Assembly: GCF_001690985.1 (NCBI RefSeq)
Contig: NZ_MAJS01000019.1
Coordinates: forward strand, 1-64,000
Reading direction: 5' to 3'
DNA: 64,000 bases
Source of the DNA: Aliivibrio sp. 1S175
GTDB taxonomy: Bacteria; Pseudomonadota; Gammaproteobacteria; Enterobacterales; Vibrionaceae
A model generated the notes under the pieces. The model had not been told where the DNA came from. It saw nothing but the letters and a program-made list of their open reading frames with translations, and searched no databases. The position numbers were made by a program, and so were the translations under genes. Below are positions 1-9,884 of the stretch, piece by piece. The stretch's first letter is position 1. Each line of letters opens with the position of its first letter.

Positions 1-18
1 CTACATATGGATAAATAA
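1..18 (+). CDS. 3' end of a class III alcohol dehydrogenase-like gene (partial, cut by window edge)
   Basis: Read in frame, the first 18 bases give Leu-His-Met-Asp-Lys-stop, the exact C-terminus of the frmA product encoded at 1733-2881. At DNA level bases 1-20 are identical to 2864-2883. A chance 20-base match at exactly the homologous codon position is very unlikely, so I infer that a second copy or close paralogue of frmA ends here. It is followed by a strong terminator. Only the tail is visible, so function and completeness cannot be judged. Confidence 0.7.
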   Translation, partial: LHMDK

Positions 19-58
19 GATCTAAATAGTTAAAACTTAACGATCATTAACTAAACGT

Positions 59-97
59 AAAGCCCGTTAGATTCATTTCAAACGGGCTTTATTTTTT
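59..97 (+). terminator. Rho-independent terminator after the partial upstream gene
   Basis: A 10-bp perfect stem (AAAGCCCGTT / AACGGGCTTT) with a 12-base loop is followed by ATTTTTT. It sits 40 bases after the stop codon at position 18 and separates that gene from the symporter gene. Confidence 0.85.
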
Positions 98-179
98 AAA
101 GGTACATACGTTTATTAAAGGAATAATTCTTCAATAAATGTATAAATGCATCTTATCCAAACCACTGGAAACCATTTTT

Positions 180-1457
180 ATGTTGTCTAAACTTCGTCAA
201 TCTTTGCCTTTGCAATTGCTACTAGCCGCATTACTTGCATGGTTTTTCACCCTATTTATTTCTCCTACAACTGACGTAACCCAAGCTTCTTGGTATCAAT
301 TAGTTATGTTAGGAAAAGTCACTTATATCGGTTTACTTAAAATGGTCGTCGGTCTCGTCGTGATGTTTTCCTTACTTCAAGGAATTACAAGCATTGGCTC
401 TATCACTCGATTAAAACAAGTCGGTCGTAATACCTTATTGTTTTACAGTTTTACCACTTTGTTAGCTATTTCTCTTGGCTTAGGTGCTTCATTACTATTA
501 CCTGCATGGCAGCCTCTTACTGAGTTTGCACCTGTTGGTGATAACGTTCGGCTCATTAGTGAGGAGTCCGCTGGCGGCGCTGCCATTGCAGGTAAACTGC
601 TAAATATGGCTTTTGTTAATCCAGTGGCCGCATTAACTCAGGGGAATTTACTTGCTATTGTAGTGTTTTCATTCATGTTAGGGGGGGCTTTACTCTCTTC
701 ATTACCTGAAAAACACCCTATTTTTGATGTACTCAGTGGCTTAAATAAAAGCATTAATACGATAGTAGGTTGGATAATTAAAATATCTCCACTGGCGGTA
801 TTTGCCATTGTTTTTGACTTCACGATCCGTGGTGGTGCATCTTTATTTGAACAGCTAGCTCTGTTTTCTCTACTGGTTTTTGTTCTTACTTTAATTCATG
901 GCGCCATTGTTTTACCAACGATTGCAAAACTAGCAACAGGCATTAAATATACCACCTTATTTAAAGCGATCTCCGCTCCTATGGCGATGGCTTTTGCTAC
1001 CTCTTCTAGCTCTGCAACTTTGCCATTAGCAATGCAAAGTGCCCAAGAAAAACTTGGAGTATCACAAAGTACCAGCAGTATGGTATTACCCCTTGGTGCG
1101 GTAATGAATATGGATGGAACTGCATTATTCGAAGGTGTTGCTGCGATATTCTTAGCTCAACTTTTTGGTGTTGATTTAACAACATCAGGATTAGTCATGA
1201 TTTTTATCATGGCCATGGTTTCATCTGTTGGCGCACCAGGAATGCCATCAGGATCGATGTCAGGTATGCAACTGGTGCTTCTAGCCGCAGGGATCCCACT
1301 TGAAGCCATCGCGATCTTGTTAATTATTGAACGCCCGCTTGATACTTTCCGTACTGCTGTCAATGTTGAAGGAGACATGATTGCCGCTTTAGTTATCGAT
1401 AAATGGCAAACACAATCAGCTAAAAAAGAAACCTTCACACAGGATATTCCTGCATAA
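180..1457 (+). CDS. Dicarboxylate/amino acid:cation symporter (DAACS, GltP/SstT type)
   Basis: Sodium- or proton-coupled symporter of the glutamate-transporter fold in the inner membrane; substrate not assignable from sequence (dicarboxylate, glutamate or Ser/Thr are all possible). Visible family marks are the serine-rich re-entrant loop FATSSSSATLP near residue 271, the NMDGTA cation/substrate motif near 310, and the MPSGSMSGMQ second hairpin loop near 354. The protein is hydrophobic throughout, with about eight membrane segments. Length 425 aa fits the family (414-437 in E. coli). An in-frame ATG at 138 would add 14 atypical residues; I prefer ATG 180, which has GGA about ten bases upstream and gives a normal start MLSKLRQ. 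It is a single gene between two terminator or spacer regions and has no obvious functional link to the frmA genes. Confidence 0.85.
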   Translation: MLSKLRQSLPLQLLLAALLAWFFTLFISPTTDVTQASWYQLVMLGKVTYIGLLKMVVGLVVMFSLLQGITSIGSITRLKQVGRNTLLFYSFTTLLAISLGLGASLLLPAWQPLTEFAPVGDNVRLISEESAGGAAIAGKLLNMAFVNPVAALTQGNLLAIVVFSFMLGGALLSSLPEKHPIFDVLSGLNKSINTIVGWIIKISPLAVFAIVFDFTIRGGASLFEQLALFSLLVFVLTLIHGAIVLPTIAKLATGIKYTTLFKAISAPMAMAFATSSSSATLPLAMQSAQEKLGVSQSTSSMVLPLGAVMNMDGTALFEGVAAIFLAQLFGVDLTTSGLVMIFIMAMVSSVGAPGMPSGSMSGMQLVLLAAGIPLEAIAILLIIERPLDTFRTAVNVEGDMIAALVIDKWQTQSAKKETFTQDIPA

Positions 1458-1679
1458 CTTAAATAATAAAAAGCCCTCACGTTTAATGACTTTTTATCTG
1501 ATATGGCCTTTAAATCCTCCTTTATTATTCACCTTTTCATGTATAAAGAAGTTATCACTAGCTAAAATAGCCGCAATTATTACATTTTAGTAAAAATCAT
1601 TTTCATTTTAGGGGGATTATCAATTCTTTAGAAACACCTATACTAGCCACATCAAAACGAGACAGCAGAAAAGACAAAT

Positions 1680-2881
<1,202 letters not shown>

Positions 2882-2925
2882 GAAATTCGATTCTAGCTCA
2901 AACCGTTAGAACTTGATTTTATTTT

Positions 2926-2952
2926 GCTCCCATCTTCTATACTGATGGGAGC
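2926..2952 (+). terminator. Stem-loop after frmA (weak terminator or attenuator)
   Basis: GCTCCCATC and GATGGGAGC form a perfect 9-bp GC-rich stem with a 9-base loop, starting 45 bases after the frmA stop. It is not followed by a clean T-run (CATTTATAAATGAC follows), so it may only partly terminate or may protect the frmA mRNA 3' end. Confidence 0.5.
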
Positions 2953-2969
2953 CATTTATAAATGACTTT

Positions 2970-3089
2970 TTGATTTTAAAGTGCTTTCAGCAAATGAAAA
3001 TAAATACGTCTTCATTTTCGCGTGGGTGGCGCGCTGATGAATATAATTGCTAAGTATTATTTCCCCGCCTCAAAGCACTTTAAAATCAA
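2970..3089. repeat. 120-bp element bounded by an 18-bp perfect inverted repeat
   Basis: TTGATTTTAAAGTGCTTT at 2970-2987 is the exact reverse complement of 3072-3089. The 84 bases between contain further short complementary pairs (AGCAA 2989-2993 with TTGCT 3047-3051) and a GC-rich core GTGGGTGGCGCGC. The unit lies between frmA and fghA. It could be a miniature inverted-repeat element or a structured leader RNA for fghA. No transposase and no clear target-site duplication were seen. Confidence 0.6.
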
Positions 3090-3154
3090 TCAGTAGATAC
3101 CTCATTCTATGCAGTGAAATCACTGATATGAATTAAATATTATAAGGATTCATC

Positions 3155-3997
3155 ATGACAGTTGAAAACATCAGCCAAGCTAAAGTTGCCGGTGGTTGGC
3201 ATAAACAGTACACACATACTTCATCAACATTAAATTGCGATATGCGTTTTGCAATTTATCTTCCAGCTAATGCATCAGAGACAAATAAAGTCCCTGTGCT
3301 GTATTGGTTATCAGGCTTAACGTGTACTGATGAAAACTTTATGCAAAAAGCAGGCGCATTCAAAAAAGCGGCTGAATTAGGTATTGCTATTGTAGCAATG
3401 GATACAAGTCCTCGTGGTGAAGATGTACCTGATGATGCAGAAGGCGCGTACGATTTTGGCCTAGGTGCAGGGTTCTATTTAAACGCAACACAAGCGCCGT
3501 GGAATCGTCACTATCACATGTACGATTACGTAACTAAAGAGCTGCCTTCTTTAATTGAAGAGCATTTCCCTGTATCAGATAAAAAATCTATATCTGGTCA
3601 TAGTATGGGTGGACACGGTGCAATTACTATCGGGTTAAAAAACCAAAATGCATACCAATCTATCTCTGCATTTAGCCCAATATCAAGCCCTATTAACTGC
3701 CCTTGGGGTCAAAAAGCATTAGGTCTATACCTTGGCGATAATAAAGACACTTGGAAAGAATACGATAGCTCTAAGCTTCTTAAAAAAGGGGCTAAACTTC
3801 CGATTTTAGTTGACCAAGGTGAGGCCGATGGCTTCTTAGAAAATCAATTAAAACCTGAATACCTACTTTCTTCGGCAGAGCAATCTGGTGCGGATATAAA
3901 TGTAAGAATGCAACCAGGTTACGACCACAGCTACTTCTTTATATCGACGTTTATTGATGACCACCTAGAATTTCATGCTGCTTATTTAAATAAATAA
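3155..3997 (+). CDS. fghA: S-formylglutathione hydrolase
   Basis: Hydrolyses S-formylglutathione to formate and glutathione, the step after FrmA. It is an alpha/beta-hydrolase of the esterase D family: nucleophile Ser150 in GHSMGG, a downstream Asp in DQGEADGF, and the catalytic His in GYDHSY near residue 255. Length 280 aa matches the family (277-280). A clear Shine-Dalgarno (AAGGA) lies eight bases before the ATG. Same strand as frmA but separated by 273 bases that hold a stem-loop and a long inverted repeat, so co-transcription is not certain. Homologues are also called frmB or yeiG in E. coli. Confidence 0.95.
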   Translation: MTVENISQAKVAGGWHKQYTHTSSTLNCDMRFAIYLPANASETNKVPVLYWLSGLTCTDENFMQKAGAFKKAAELGIAIVAMDTSPRGEDVPDDAEGAYDFGLGAGFYLNATQAPWNRHYHMYDYVTKELPSLIEEHFPVSDKKSISGHSMGGHGAITIGLKNQNAYQSISAFSPISSPINCPWGQKALGLYLGDNKDTWKEYDSSKLLKKGAKLPILVDQGEADGFLENQLKPEYLLSSAEQSGADINVRMQPGYDHSYFFISTFIDDHLEFHAAYLNK

Positions 3998-4030
3998 TAC
4001 TGGTTTAAGATAAGTAAAAGCATAAACAAC

Positions 4031-4068
4031 AAAAGCCCAGAGTAGGTTCTCCTTCTCTGGGCTTTTTT
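4031..4068. terminator. Bidirectional terminator between fghA and the permease gene
   Basis: A 12-bp perfect stem (AAAAGCCCAGAG / CTCTGGGCTTTT) with T-runs on both strands lies between two convergent genes. Confidence 0.9.
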
Positions 4069-4089
4069 ATATCTACTAATCCAATACGA

Positions 4090-5394
4090 TTAGATGAATG
4101 CTAATACTGGAGAGATACAAAGTAATATACCTGTCACGATGATTAAGTTAGTTGATAGACCTTTGTATTTATGAAGATCTGGCACCTTATGAACAAGATA
4201 AGCTGGAATTAAACAACCAACCAAACCAAACACAGGGCTACAAATTGATGTGAAAGATAAGATAGGTGCATTTAATGCGACTGCCGACCAAGCCAATAAA
4301 ACAATAAATACCGTGATAAGTTTATTAACTAACTCTTTGTTAATCGCCGACTCATCCATGCGTCTTAGTAAAATATTCATCGCCAAACCACGACACGCTT
4401 CTTGGAATGCCATAAATACACCGAAGAATGAGGTGACTACAGCAAAAATATTAATCACGATACCCGTAACGGTAGCCCAACTGCCTGGGAAGTAATGAGC
4501 AATAATAGCGAGAGCTGAGATATTTTTATTCATCGCTTCTGCCGCTTGCTCTTGACTGATAGCAAAGGTAAATGACACAGCAAAAAAGAAAACAACAACA
4601 AATAAGATTGAAAAAGCAATATTCATCGCTCTTAGTGATTTATAACGTGCAACTTCAATTGATTTCTCACGTGAACGGTATGAGATAACCATAGGGCTAA
4701 GCGACTGAATAAAAAGAATAGACGTTAGTGTAAATGGAAGCGTAATGATCGCATCTTTTAGCATTGGGCCAAAAGAGCCAATGGCTGGTACGTTAGAAAA
4801 ATCCCAACGAGAAACCAGTAATAACCCCATAACAGCAACTAATGAAAGTACTGTTACGGCCATAAAGCCAGATAATTTAAAGAGTAACTTCTCACCTTTA
4901 GAACCAATAAAAGCAAGTATACAAATTAAACCTAAACCATAAAACACGTTATCATTTAAATGCCCTTCCGTAACACCAAACGAATGTAAGTACGAAGAAC
5001 TGTCATTGGTTACAGCAAGTGCGTATACCAATACCCAAATAACAAGCATGATGAAATAAAGGGCTCCTAAAGCTACCCCCCAGTTTTTACCTAAATATCC
5101 GGTAATCACACCAGGATAATCTGTACATGTTTTTGCTTCGGCAAGAGTATTGATAAAAAGTTTTTGAAACAAATACATGGCTGGGTAACCAATAATTGAA
5201 GACAGAAGAAAAACCCAAATCCCCATTATCCCAACTTGAACAGGTAAAAATACGATCCCTGCCCCTATCGCCATACCAATGCTGATTACAATCCATCCAA
5301 TATCGACACTGTCGAATTTAGTGGCTTTTTTCCATTCAGAATCAGTCATATCACTTTTACCATGACTTGGATTCGCCAATGTAGCTGTGTTCAT
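4090..5394 (-). CDS. HAAAP-family amino acid permease (serine/cysteine transporter type)
   Basis: Inner-membrane amino acid:proton symporter of the hydroxy/aromatic amino acid permease family, about eleven hydrophobic segments in 434 aa. The family includes E. coli SdaC and the YhaO/CyuP/DlsT permease, which sits beside the cysteine desulfidase gene yhaM/cyuA. Here the gene is divergent from a ridA-cyuA-regulator set, so uptake of cysteine or serine for that pathway is the most likely role (inference from neighbourhood). The start at 5394 (MNTATLANPS) has GGAG six bases upstream; the longer in-frame start at 5463 lacks a ribosome site and adds a non-conserved tail. The 291-base divergent spacer carries several TTGCAA-type words. 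Confidence 0.85.
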   Translation of the reverse strand: MNTATLANPSHGKSDMTDSEWKKATKFDSVDIGWIVISIGMAIGAGIVFLPVQVGIMGIWVFLLSSIIGYPAMYLFQKLFINTLAEAKTCTDYPGVITGYLGKNWGVALGALYFIMLVIWVLVYALAVTNDSSSYLHSFGVTEGHLNDNVFYGLGLICILAFIGSKGEKLLFKLSGFMAVTVLSLVAVMGLLLVSRWDFSNVPAIGSFGPMLKDAIITLPFTLTSILFIQSLSPMVISYRSREKSIEVARYKSLRAMNIAFSILFVVVFFFAVSFTFAISQEQAAEAMNKNISALAIIAHYFPGSWATVTGIVINIFAVVTSFFGVFMAFQEACRGLAMNILLRRMDESAINKELVNKLITVFIVLLAWSAVALNAPILSFTSICSPVFGLVGCLIPAYLVHKVPDLHKYKGLSTNLIIVTGILLCISPVLAFI

Positions 5395-5457
5395 ATAAAA
5401 CTCCATCTTTGTAGGGAACATTATTTTTATAATTTTAAAGCGTCTAAACGCCATTTT

Positions 5458-5668
5458 TTGCAACTTTTGAAGAATTTACTCTCTAATTTAAAAATAACAA
5501 TGCAATTTTATTTGAAATGATATCGAGATCTCAGTTCGTAAAATAAACAAAGATTTGCAACAAAGTCATTGCATTCCCTTACGAATAAGCATAAATTCAA
5601 CTCACACAAATAAATGCAATTATTTTTGCATAATTAAAAATCAAACTCCAAGTCAACAATAGTTGCAA
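5458..5668. promoter_or_regulatory. Divergent control region with repeated TTGCAA/TTGCAT words
   Basis: This region serves both the permease (minus) and ridA-cyuA (plus). It holds ATGCAA-N6-TTGCAT, a perfect inverted repeat at 5614-5631, plus TTGCAA at 5458-5463, 5555-5560 and 5663-5668, TGCAAT at 5501-5506 and ATTGCAT at 5568-5574. The density is well above expectation for a 6-mer in 210 bases. I infer binding sites for a local regulator, either the YheO-like protein encoded at 7431 or an Lrp-type factor. Confidence 0.5.
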
Positions 5669-5685
5669 AAAAAAGGATGGGAAAT

Positions 5686-6075
5686 ATGAAACAAATTATC
5701 GTGGCAAAATCAGCTCCAGAAGCAATCGGTCCTTACTCTCACGGTACTGCATTTAATGGTCTTATTTTCACATCAGGTCAATTACCTGTTGATGGCTCAA
5801 CTGGCTCTGTTGTAGAAGGGGGCATTACCGCTCAATCAGTAATGTCTCTTAAAAACTTAATGTCAGTAATTGAAGCCGCTGATGGTGATGTGAATACGGT
5901 TTTAAAAACAACCTGCTACCTTGCTAACATCACTGATTTTTCAGCATTTAATGAAGTATATAAAACCGTTTTCCATACCGACTGCCCTGCTCGTTCTTGC
6001 TTTGCGGTAAAAGATCTTCCGCTTGGCGTATTAGTTGAAGTCGAAGCGATTGCTCACAAGAAAACAACGGTATAA
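5686..6075 (+). CDS. RidA family enamine/imine deaminase
   Basis: Small trimeric cytosolic protein that hydrolyses reactive enamine/imine intermediates such as 2-aminoacrylate, produced by PLP serine/threonine dehydratases and by cysteine desulfidation. Seen: GQLPVDG near residue 31, the catalytic Arg103 in ARSCF, and the C-terminal EVEAIA typical of the family; 129 aa. The ATG at 5686 has AGGA eight bases upstream; an ATG nine bases earlier is also open. It lies 17 bases before the cysteine desulfidase gene. A RidA here fits, because cysteine desulfidation passes through 2-aminoacrylate. It is probably a paralogue of the housekeeping ridA rather than that gene itself. Confidence 0.88.
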   Translation: MKQIIVAKSAPEAIGPYSHGTAFNGLIFTSGQLPVDGSTGSVVEGGITAQSVMSLKNLMSVIEAADGDVNTVLKTTCYLANITDFSAFNEVYKTVFHTDCPARSCFAVKDLPLGVLVEVEAIAHKKTTV

Positions 6076-6092
6076 CTAAAAAGGTGAACAAA

Positions 6093-7370
6093 ATGAACTC
6101 TACCTGGAAGCAATACATTACTATTTTAAAAAATGTCGTGAAGCCAGCTCTTGGCTGTACTGAACCTATTTGTGCGGCCTATGCAACAAGCGTAGCAACG
6201 CAAATGCTAGGAGAAAAAGCTGAAACAATTGATGTTTTTGTCTCTGATAATTTGTATAAAAATAGTATGGGTGTTTTTGTTCCAAGAACAGGTAGAGTTG
6301 GTCTTGCCATCGCAGCAGCAACTGGCGCTACAGGTGGAAACCCAGAAGCTGGTTTAGAAGTTCTTGCAAAACTGACTGAATCCCAAGTAAATGAAGCGCA
6401 ACAACTTATTGATGCTGGTCGAGTTCAAGTAAAACGAGAAACTACAGAGGAGTTCATTTATTGTCGCGTTGTAGTTAAAGGCTCACAACATCACGCAGAA
6501 GTCACTATCAGCGGGGGTCACACTCTCATTGTAGAAAAACGACTTGATGGTAATGTCATTTTTTCCCTTGATTCTTCATTACCAAAAGCCTCTACCGCTT
6601 CTATTTGTGATGGTGTAGATATCACTATTTCATCCATTTATGACTTTGCAACTCACGCTGAATTCGATGACATTAAATTTATTCTTAAAGCTAAAGATCT
6701 CAATATTGCACTAGCTCAAGAAGGACTAAAGAACCCATACGGCTTAGAAGTGGGTCGAACTTATCAAAAGAATATAGATACTGGTTTACTTTCAAAAAGC
6801 TTAGATAGTGATATTTTAATTTATACCTCTGCAGCATCTGATGCTCGAATGGGTGGCGCGACTTTACCTGCTATGTCTAATTATGGCAGCGGTAATCAAG
6901 GTATAGCCGCAACGATTCCGGTCGTTAAAATGGCTGATTTTTATAATGCTGATGAAGAAGCATTAGCAAGAGCCTTTATTATGAGTCACCTTGGTGCCAT
7001 TTACATCAAATCTCATTATCCACCACTATCCGCATTTTGTGGTAATGCCGTCACATCTGCTGCTGCAGCAATGGCAATGGTATATTTAGCGGGTGGTACA
7101 TTCGAGCAATCTTGTTCAGCAATACAAAACACAATCAGTGATACTAGCGGTATGATCTGTGATGGTGCGAAATCAACCTGTGCGATGAAAGTAGGCAGCA
7201 GCGCCCAATCGGCAATGAAATCATCCCTACTCGCTTTGAATAATCATTGCGTAACGAAGCAGGGTGTTATTGCTGAAGATGTAGAAAAAACCATTCAAAA
7301 CATCGGTAGAATGATAACAACTGGAATGCCAAATATTGATCATGAAATCATTGAAATAATGGCGTCATAA
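6093..7370 (+). CDS. CyuA-type L-cysteine desulfidase (UPF0597/YhaM family)
   Basis: Predicted to cleave L-cysteine to pyruvate, ammonia and sulfide with a [4Fe-4S] cluster. Seen: conserved cysteine motifs ALGCTEPIC near residue 24, FCGNAV near 310, and [13 protein letters not shown] near 350, the likely cluster ligands; 425 aa, the family length. The ATG at 6093 has AAGGTG six bases upstream; the GTG inside that ribosome site (6084) is not the start. Operon with ridA (17-base gap). E. coli yhaM (cyuA) pairs with a HAAAP permease, and here such a permease is divergent. Some annotations still call the family serine dehydratase alpha chain-like; activity here is inferred from family and neighbours. 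Confidence 0.85.
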   Translation: MNSTWKQYITILKNVVKPALGCTEPICAAYATSVATQMLGEKAETIDVFVSDNLYKNSMGVFVPRTGRVGLAIAAATGATGGNPEAGLEVLAKLTESQVNEAQQLIDAGRVQVKRETTEEFIYCRVVVKGSQHHAEVTISGGHTLIVEKRLDGNVIFSLDSSLPKASTASICDGVDITISSIYDFATHAEFDDIKFILKAKDLNIALAQEGLKNPYGLEVGRTYQKNIDTGLLSKSLDSDILIYTSAASDARMGGATLPAMSNYGSGNQGIAATIPVVKMADFYNADEEALARAFIMSHLGAIYIKSHYPPLSAFCGNAVTSAAAAMAMVYLAGGTFEQSCSAIQNTISDTSGMICDGAKSTCAMKVGSSAQSAMKSSLLALNNHCVTKQGVIAEDVEKTIQNIGRMITTGMPNIDHEIIEIMAS

Positions 7371-7372
7371 TG

Positions 7373-7411
7373 AAAAGATGTCACTTACACACTAAGTGAC
7401 ATCATCTTTTT
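7373..7411 (+). terminator. Long stem-loop between cyuA-type gene and regulator gene
   Basis: GATGTCACTTA pairs perfectly with TAAGTGACATC, extended by AAAA/TTTT across a 3-base bulge, then a short T-run (ATCTTTTTACC). It starts four bases after the desulfidase stop. It probably attenuates read-through into the regulator gene 20 bases further on. Confidence 0.7.
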
Positions 7412-7430
7412 ACCAACATAAAGAAAACAT

Positions 7431-8066
7431 ATGCTACATAAACTTTCTACTGCCGATAAACTCATACTGAAATCAACTTATAGTATTGTTGATGGCATTG
7501 CTGCTATGTTTGGAAAACATGTTGAAGTGGTACTGCACTCTCTTGATTCTGATAATCCATCAATCATAAAGATCGCTAATGGCCACGTCACTGGTCGTGG
7601 TATTGGTGCACCCATTACCAATCTTGCGTTAGAGAAATTGAAGGCAGGATCCGATGTATCGACACCTTATTTCACAAGAACTGATAAAGGTGAACTACTT
7701 CGCTCTGTTACTTCAATGATTAGAAATGAAGCAGGAATACCTATCGCTTTACTTTGCATTAACTCTAATCTTGATGTGCCAATGAATAGCTTCTTTATGG
7801 ACCTATTCCCACAAGCAAATCAATTAGCAGCGTCACCTGAAACCTTTGCAAAAGACAGTATTGAAATGCTGACAGACTCTATTGCAAGAATACAAAGCGA
7901 AGTATTAGAAGATGAAAGCATTGCTATTTCTCGAAGAGTAAGAACCATTGTTGAACGTTTACATCATCAAGGGGCGTTTAATATAAAAGATGCGACTCAA
8001 ATAACCGCCAACATTCTTAATGTGTCTAAAGACTCTGTTTATCGTTATTTAAGAAAATTTAAATAA
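7431..8066 (+). CDS. YheO/DauR-type transcriptional regulator (PAS-like plus HTH)
   Basis: Predicted cytosolic DNA-binding regulator. The N-terminal part (about 1-120) matches the YheO PAS-like domain (VEVVLHSLD, GRGIGAPITN and LLRSVTSMIRN stretches). The C-terminal 50 residues form a helix-turn-helix ending in SKDSVYRYLRKF. Length 211 aa is usual for this family, whose known member DauR controls D-arginine catabolism. As the last gene of the ridA-cyuA set it most likely senses an amino acid or intermediate and controls the divergent promoter region near 5458-5668 (inference). It is separated from cyuA by a stem-loop, so its level may be set by partial read-through. Confidence 0.82.
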   Translation: MLHKLSTADKLILKSTYSIVDGIAAMFGKHVEVVLHSLDSDNPSIIKIANGHVTGRGIGAPITNLALEKLKAGSDVSTPYFTRTDKGELLRSVTSMIRNEAGIPIALLCINSNLDVPMNSFFMDLFPQANQLAASPETFAKDSIEMLTDSIARIQSEVLEDESIAISRRVRTIVERLHHQGAFNIKDATQITANILNVSKDSVYRYLRKFK

Positions 8067-8091
8067 TAAAAAAGAAAAGAACGTCATACAA

Positions 8092-8130
8092 AAAAGCCCT
8101 GAGAACTTATCATTCTCAGGGCTTTTATTT
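8092..8130. terminator. Bidirectional terminator between regulator and AbgT-type gene
   Basis: AAAAGCCCTGAGAA and TTCTCAGGGCTTTT form a 14-bp stem with T-rich tails on both strands, between convergent genes. Confidence 0.9.
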
Positions 8131-8162
8131 TATAAGCTATTTCATAAAGCGAAGTGCTTATA

Positions 8163-9722
8163 TTAACCAGGTAATTGGTATGTATATGGTGCTTGTATCC
8201 CTAGAGGAATACCTAGAGCCCAGTACGCTAGTAAGAAGATTGTCCAACCAATTAGCATCGCGATAGAGAAAGGCATCATTAGAGAAGCCAATGTACCGAT
8301 ACCTGTAGACTTAACATAACGTTGGCAATAAACCACTACTAATGGGAAGAATACCATTAATGGTGAGATGATATTTGAAACAGAATCACCTACACGGTAT
8401 GCCGCTTGAGATAACTCAGGAGAGATACCAACACCCATTAGCATTGGAACTAATACTGGACCAATTAATGCCCATTTAGCTGATGCAGAACCGATTAATA
8501 GGTTTACAAATGCGGTAAGCAAAATCATACCAATAATCGTTAGCTGACCAGGAAGCTCCATTGCTTTAAGTACATCAGCACCGTACATCGCTAAGATTGT
8601 ACCAATGTTCGATTGGCTGAACGCAACTAAGAACTGTGCACAGAAGAATGACATAACCATGTATGCACCCATTGTGCCCATCGTCTCTGACATTGCTTTG
8701 ATTACATCATTACTGCTTTTAAACGTACCAGAAACTCGCCCAAAAACGATACCCGGAATGATAAATAAAATGAAGATAAGTGGAACAATAGACTTCATTA
8801 ATGGCGCAGAGAATGAGGTAATTTGACCATCTGGAGAACGAAGCGCTGAATCTTCAGGGTAAATAAGCGCGATAAGTAATGCGATACCAGCAACCATTGC
8901 CCAACCTGCAAACTTAAATGCTCTTGATTCAATTTCAGTGAATGATCCTAAATCTGGCGCGGTTTCTGCATCTTTATCTACTGGTGTTTTCGCTAAACGA
9001 GGCTCAATGATTTTCTCGGTTACATACCAACCAATCACAACAATTAAAATTGAAGAAAGACCAGTAAAGTAAATATTTGCTAATGGGTTAACGATGTAAG
9101 ACGTATCCAATACTTGTGCTGCAGTTTGTGTAAAACCGGCAAGTAATGGATCAATACCCGATGGAATAAAGTTAGCAGAGAAACCACCAGATACACCGGC
9201 AAATGCTGCGGCAATACCCGCTAACGGATGACGACCCGCCGCGTGGAAAATGATACCACCAAGTGGAATAACTAATACATAACCGGCATCTGCTGCTGTG
9301 TGTGACACAATCGCAACAAGGATAAGCATTGGTGTTAGTAATTTAGCTGGCGTGAAGTTCAGCATTTTCTTTAGGCCAGTTTGAATAAAGCCTGAAGAGT
9401 CAGCAACACCAACACCTAGCATGGCAACTAATACGATGCCTAATGGAGCAAAACTGGTAAAGTTAGTTACCATTGTTGCTAAAAAGTTTGCTAAAGAATC
9501 ACCCGTTAAAAGGTTTTTCACTTGAACTGCATCTTGAGTAACAGGATGAATCAAGTCAAATTGTACTTGTGATAATAGCGCCGAAAGGCCCCAAACAATT
9601 AAAAGGCCCCAGAAAAACAGTAGTGCAGGATCTGGGATCTTATTACCTACTCGTTCGATTGTATTTAGAAAGCGATCCATACCACTTGGCTTAGATGCTT
9701 TCTCTGCTGCTTGGTTACTCAT
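8163..9722 (-). CDS. AbgT family transporter (p-aminobenzoyl-glutamate transporter type)
   Basis: Inner-membrane transporter of the AbgT family, 519 aa with many hydrophobic segments. Family members either import p-aminobenzoyl-glutamate (E. coli AbgT) or export sulfonamides (MtrF, YdaH). Family-like stretches include AGVSGGFSANF near residue 175, FSQSNIGTILA near 370 and the C-terminal GDSVSNIISPLM. No abgAB hydrolase genes are adjacent, so the substrate is open. The ATG at 9722 (MSNQAAEK) has GGAG six bases upstream; the upstream in-frame ATG at 9734 overlaps that ribosome site. A perfect 17-bp palindrome lies about 165 bases upstream. Confidence 0.88.
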   Translation of the reverse strand: MSNQAAEKASKPSGMDRFLNTIERVGNKIPDPALLFFWGLLIVWGLSALLSQVQFDLIHPVTQDAVQVKNLLTGDSLANFLATMVTNFTSFAPLGIVLVAMLGVGVADSSGFIQTGLKKMLNFTPAKLLTPMLILVAIVSHTAADAGYVLVIPLGGIIFHAAGRHPLAGIAAAFAGVSGGFSANFIPSGIDPLLAGFTQTAAQVLDTSYIVNPLANIYFTGLSSILIVVIGWYVTEKIIEPRLAKTPVDKDAETAPDLGSFTEIESRAFKFAGWAMVAGIALLIALIYPEDSALRSPDGQITSFSAPLMKSIVPLIFILFIIPGIVFGRVSGTFKSSNDVIKAMSETMGTMGAYMVMSFFCAQFLVAFSQSNIGTILAMYGADVLKAMELPGQLTIIGMILLTAFVNLLIGSASAKWALIGPVLVPMLMGVGISPELSQAAYRVGDSVSNIISPLMVFFPLVVVYCQRYVKSTGIGTLASLMMPFSIAMLIGWTIFLLAYWALGIPLGIQAPYTYQLPG

Positions 9723-9884
9723 CCGTAACTCCATTTTGTTTAATGTTGTATGTAAAGATAAAGAGATTTAATTTTTTTTATTCTTTATCTATTCCTTTGC
9801 TAAATCAGTGTAAACCAGATATTGCTAAGAAAAGATGAATACATTGCATTTTCAGCACTGTGCAAATAGTAAATTTGTAAAATA

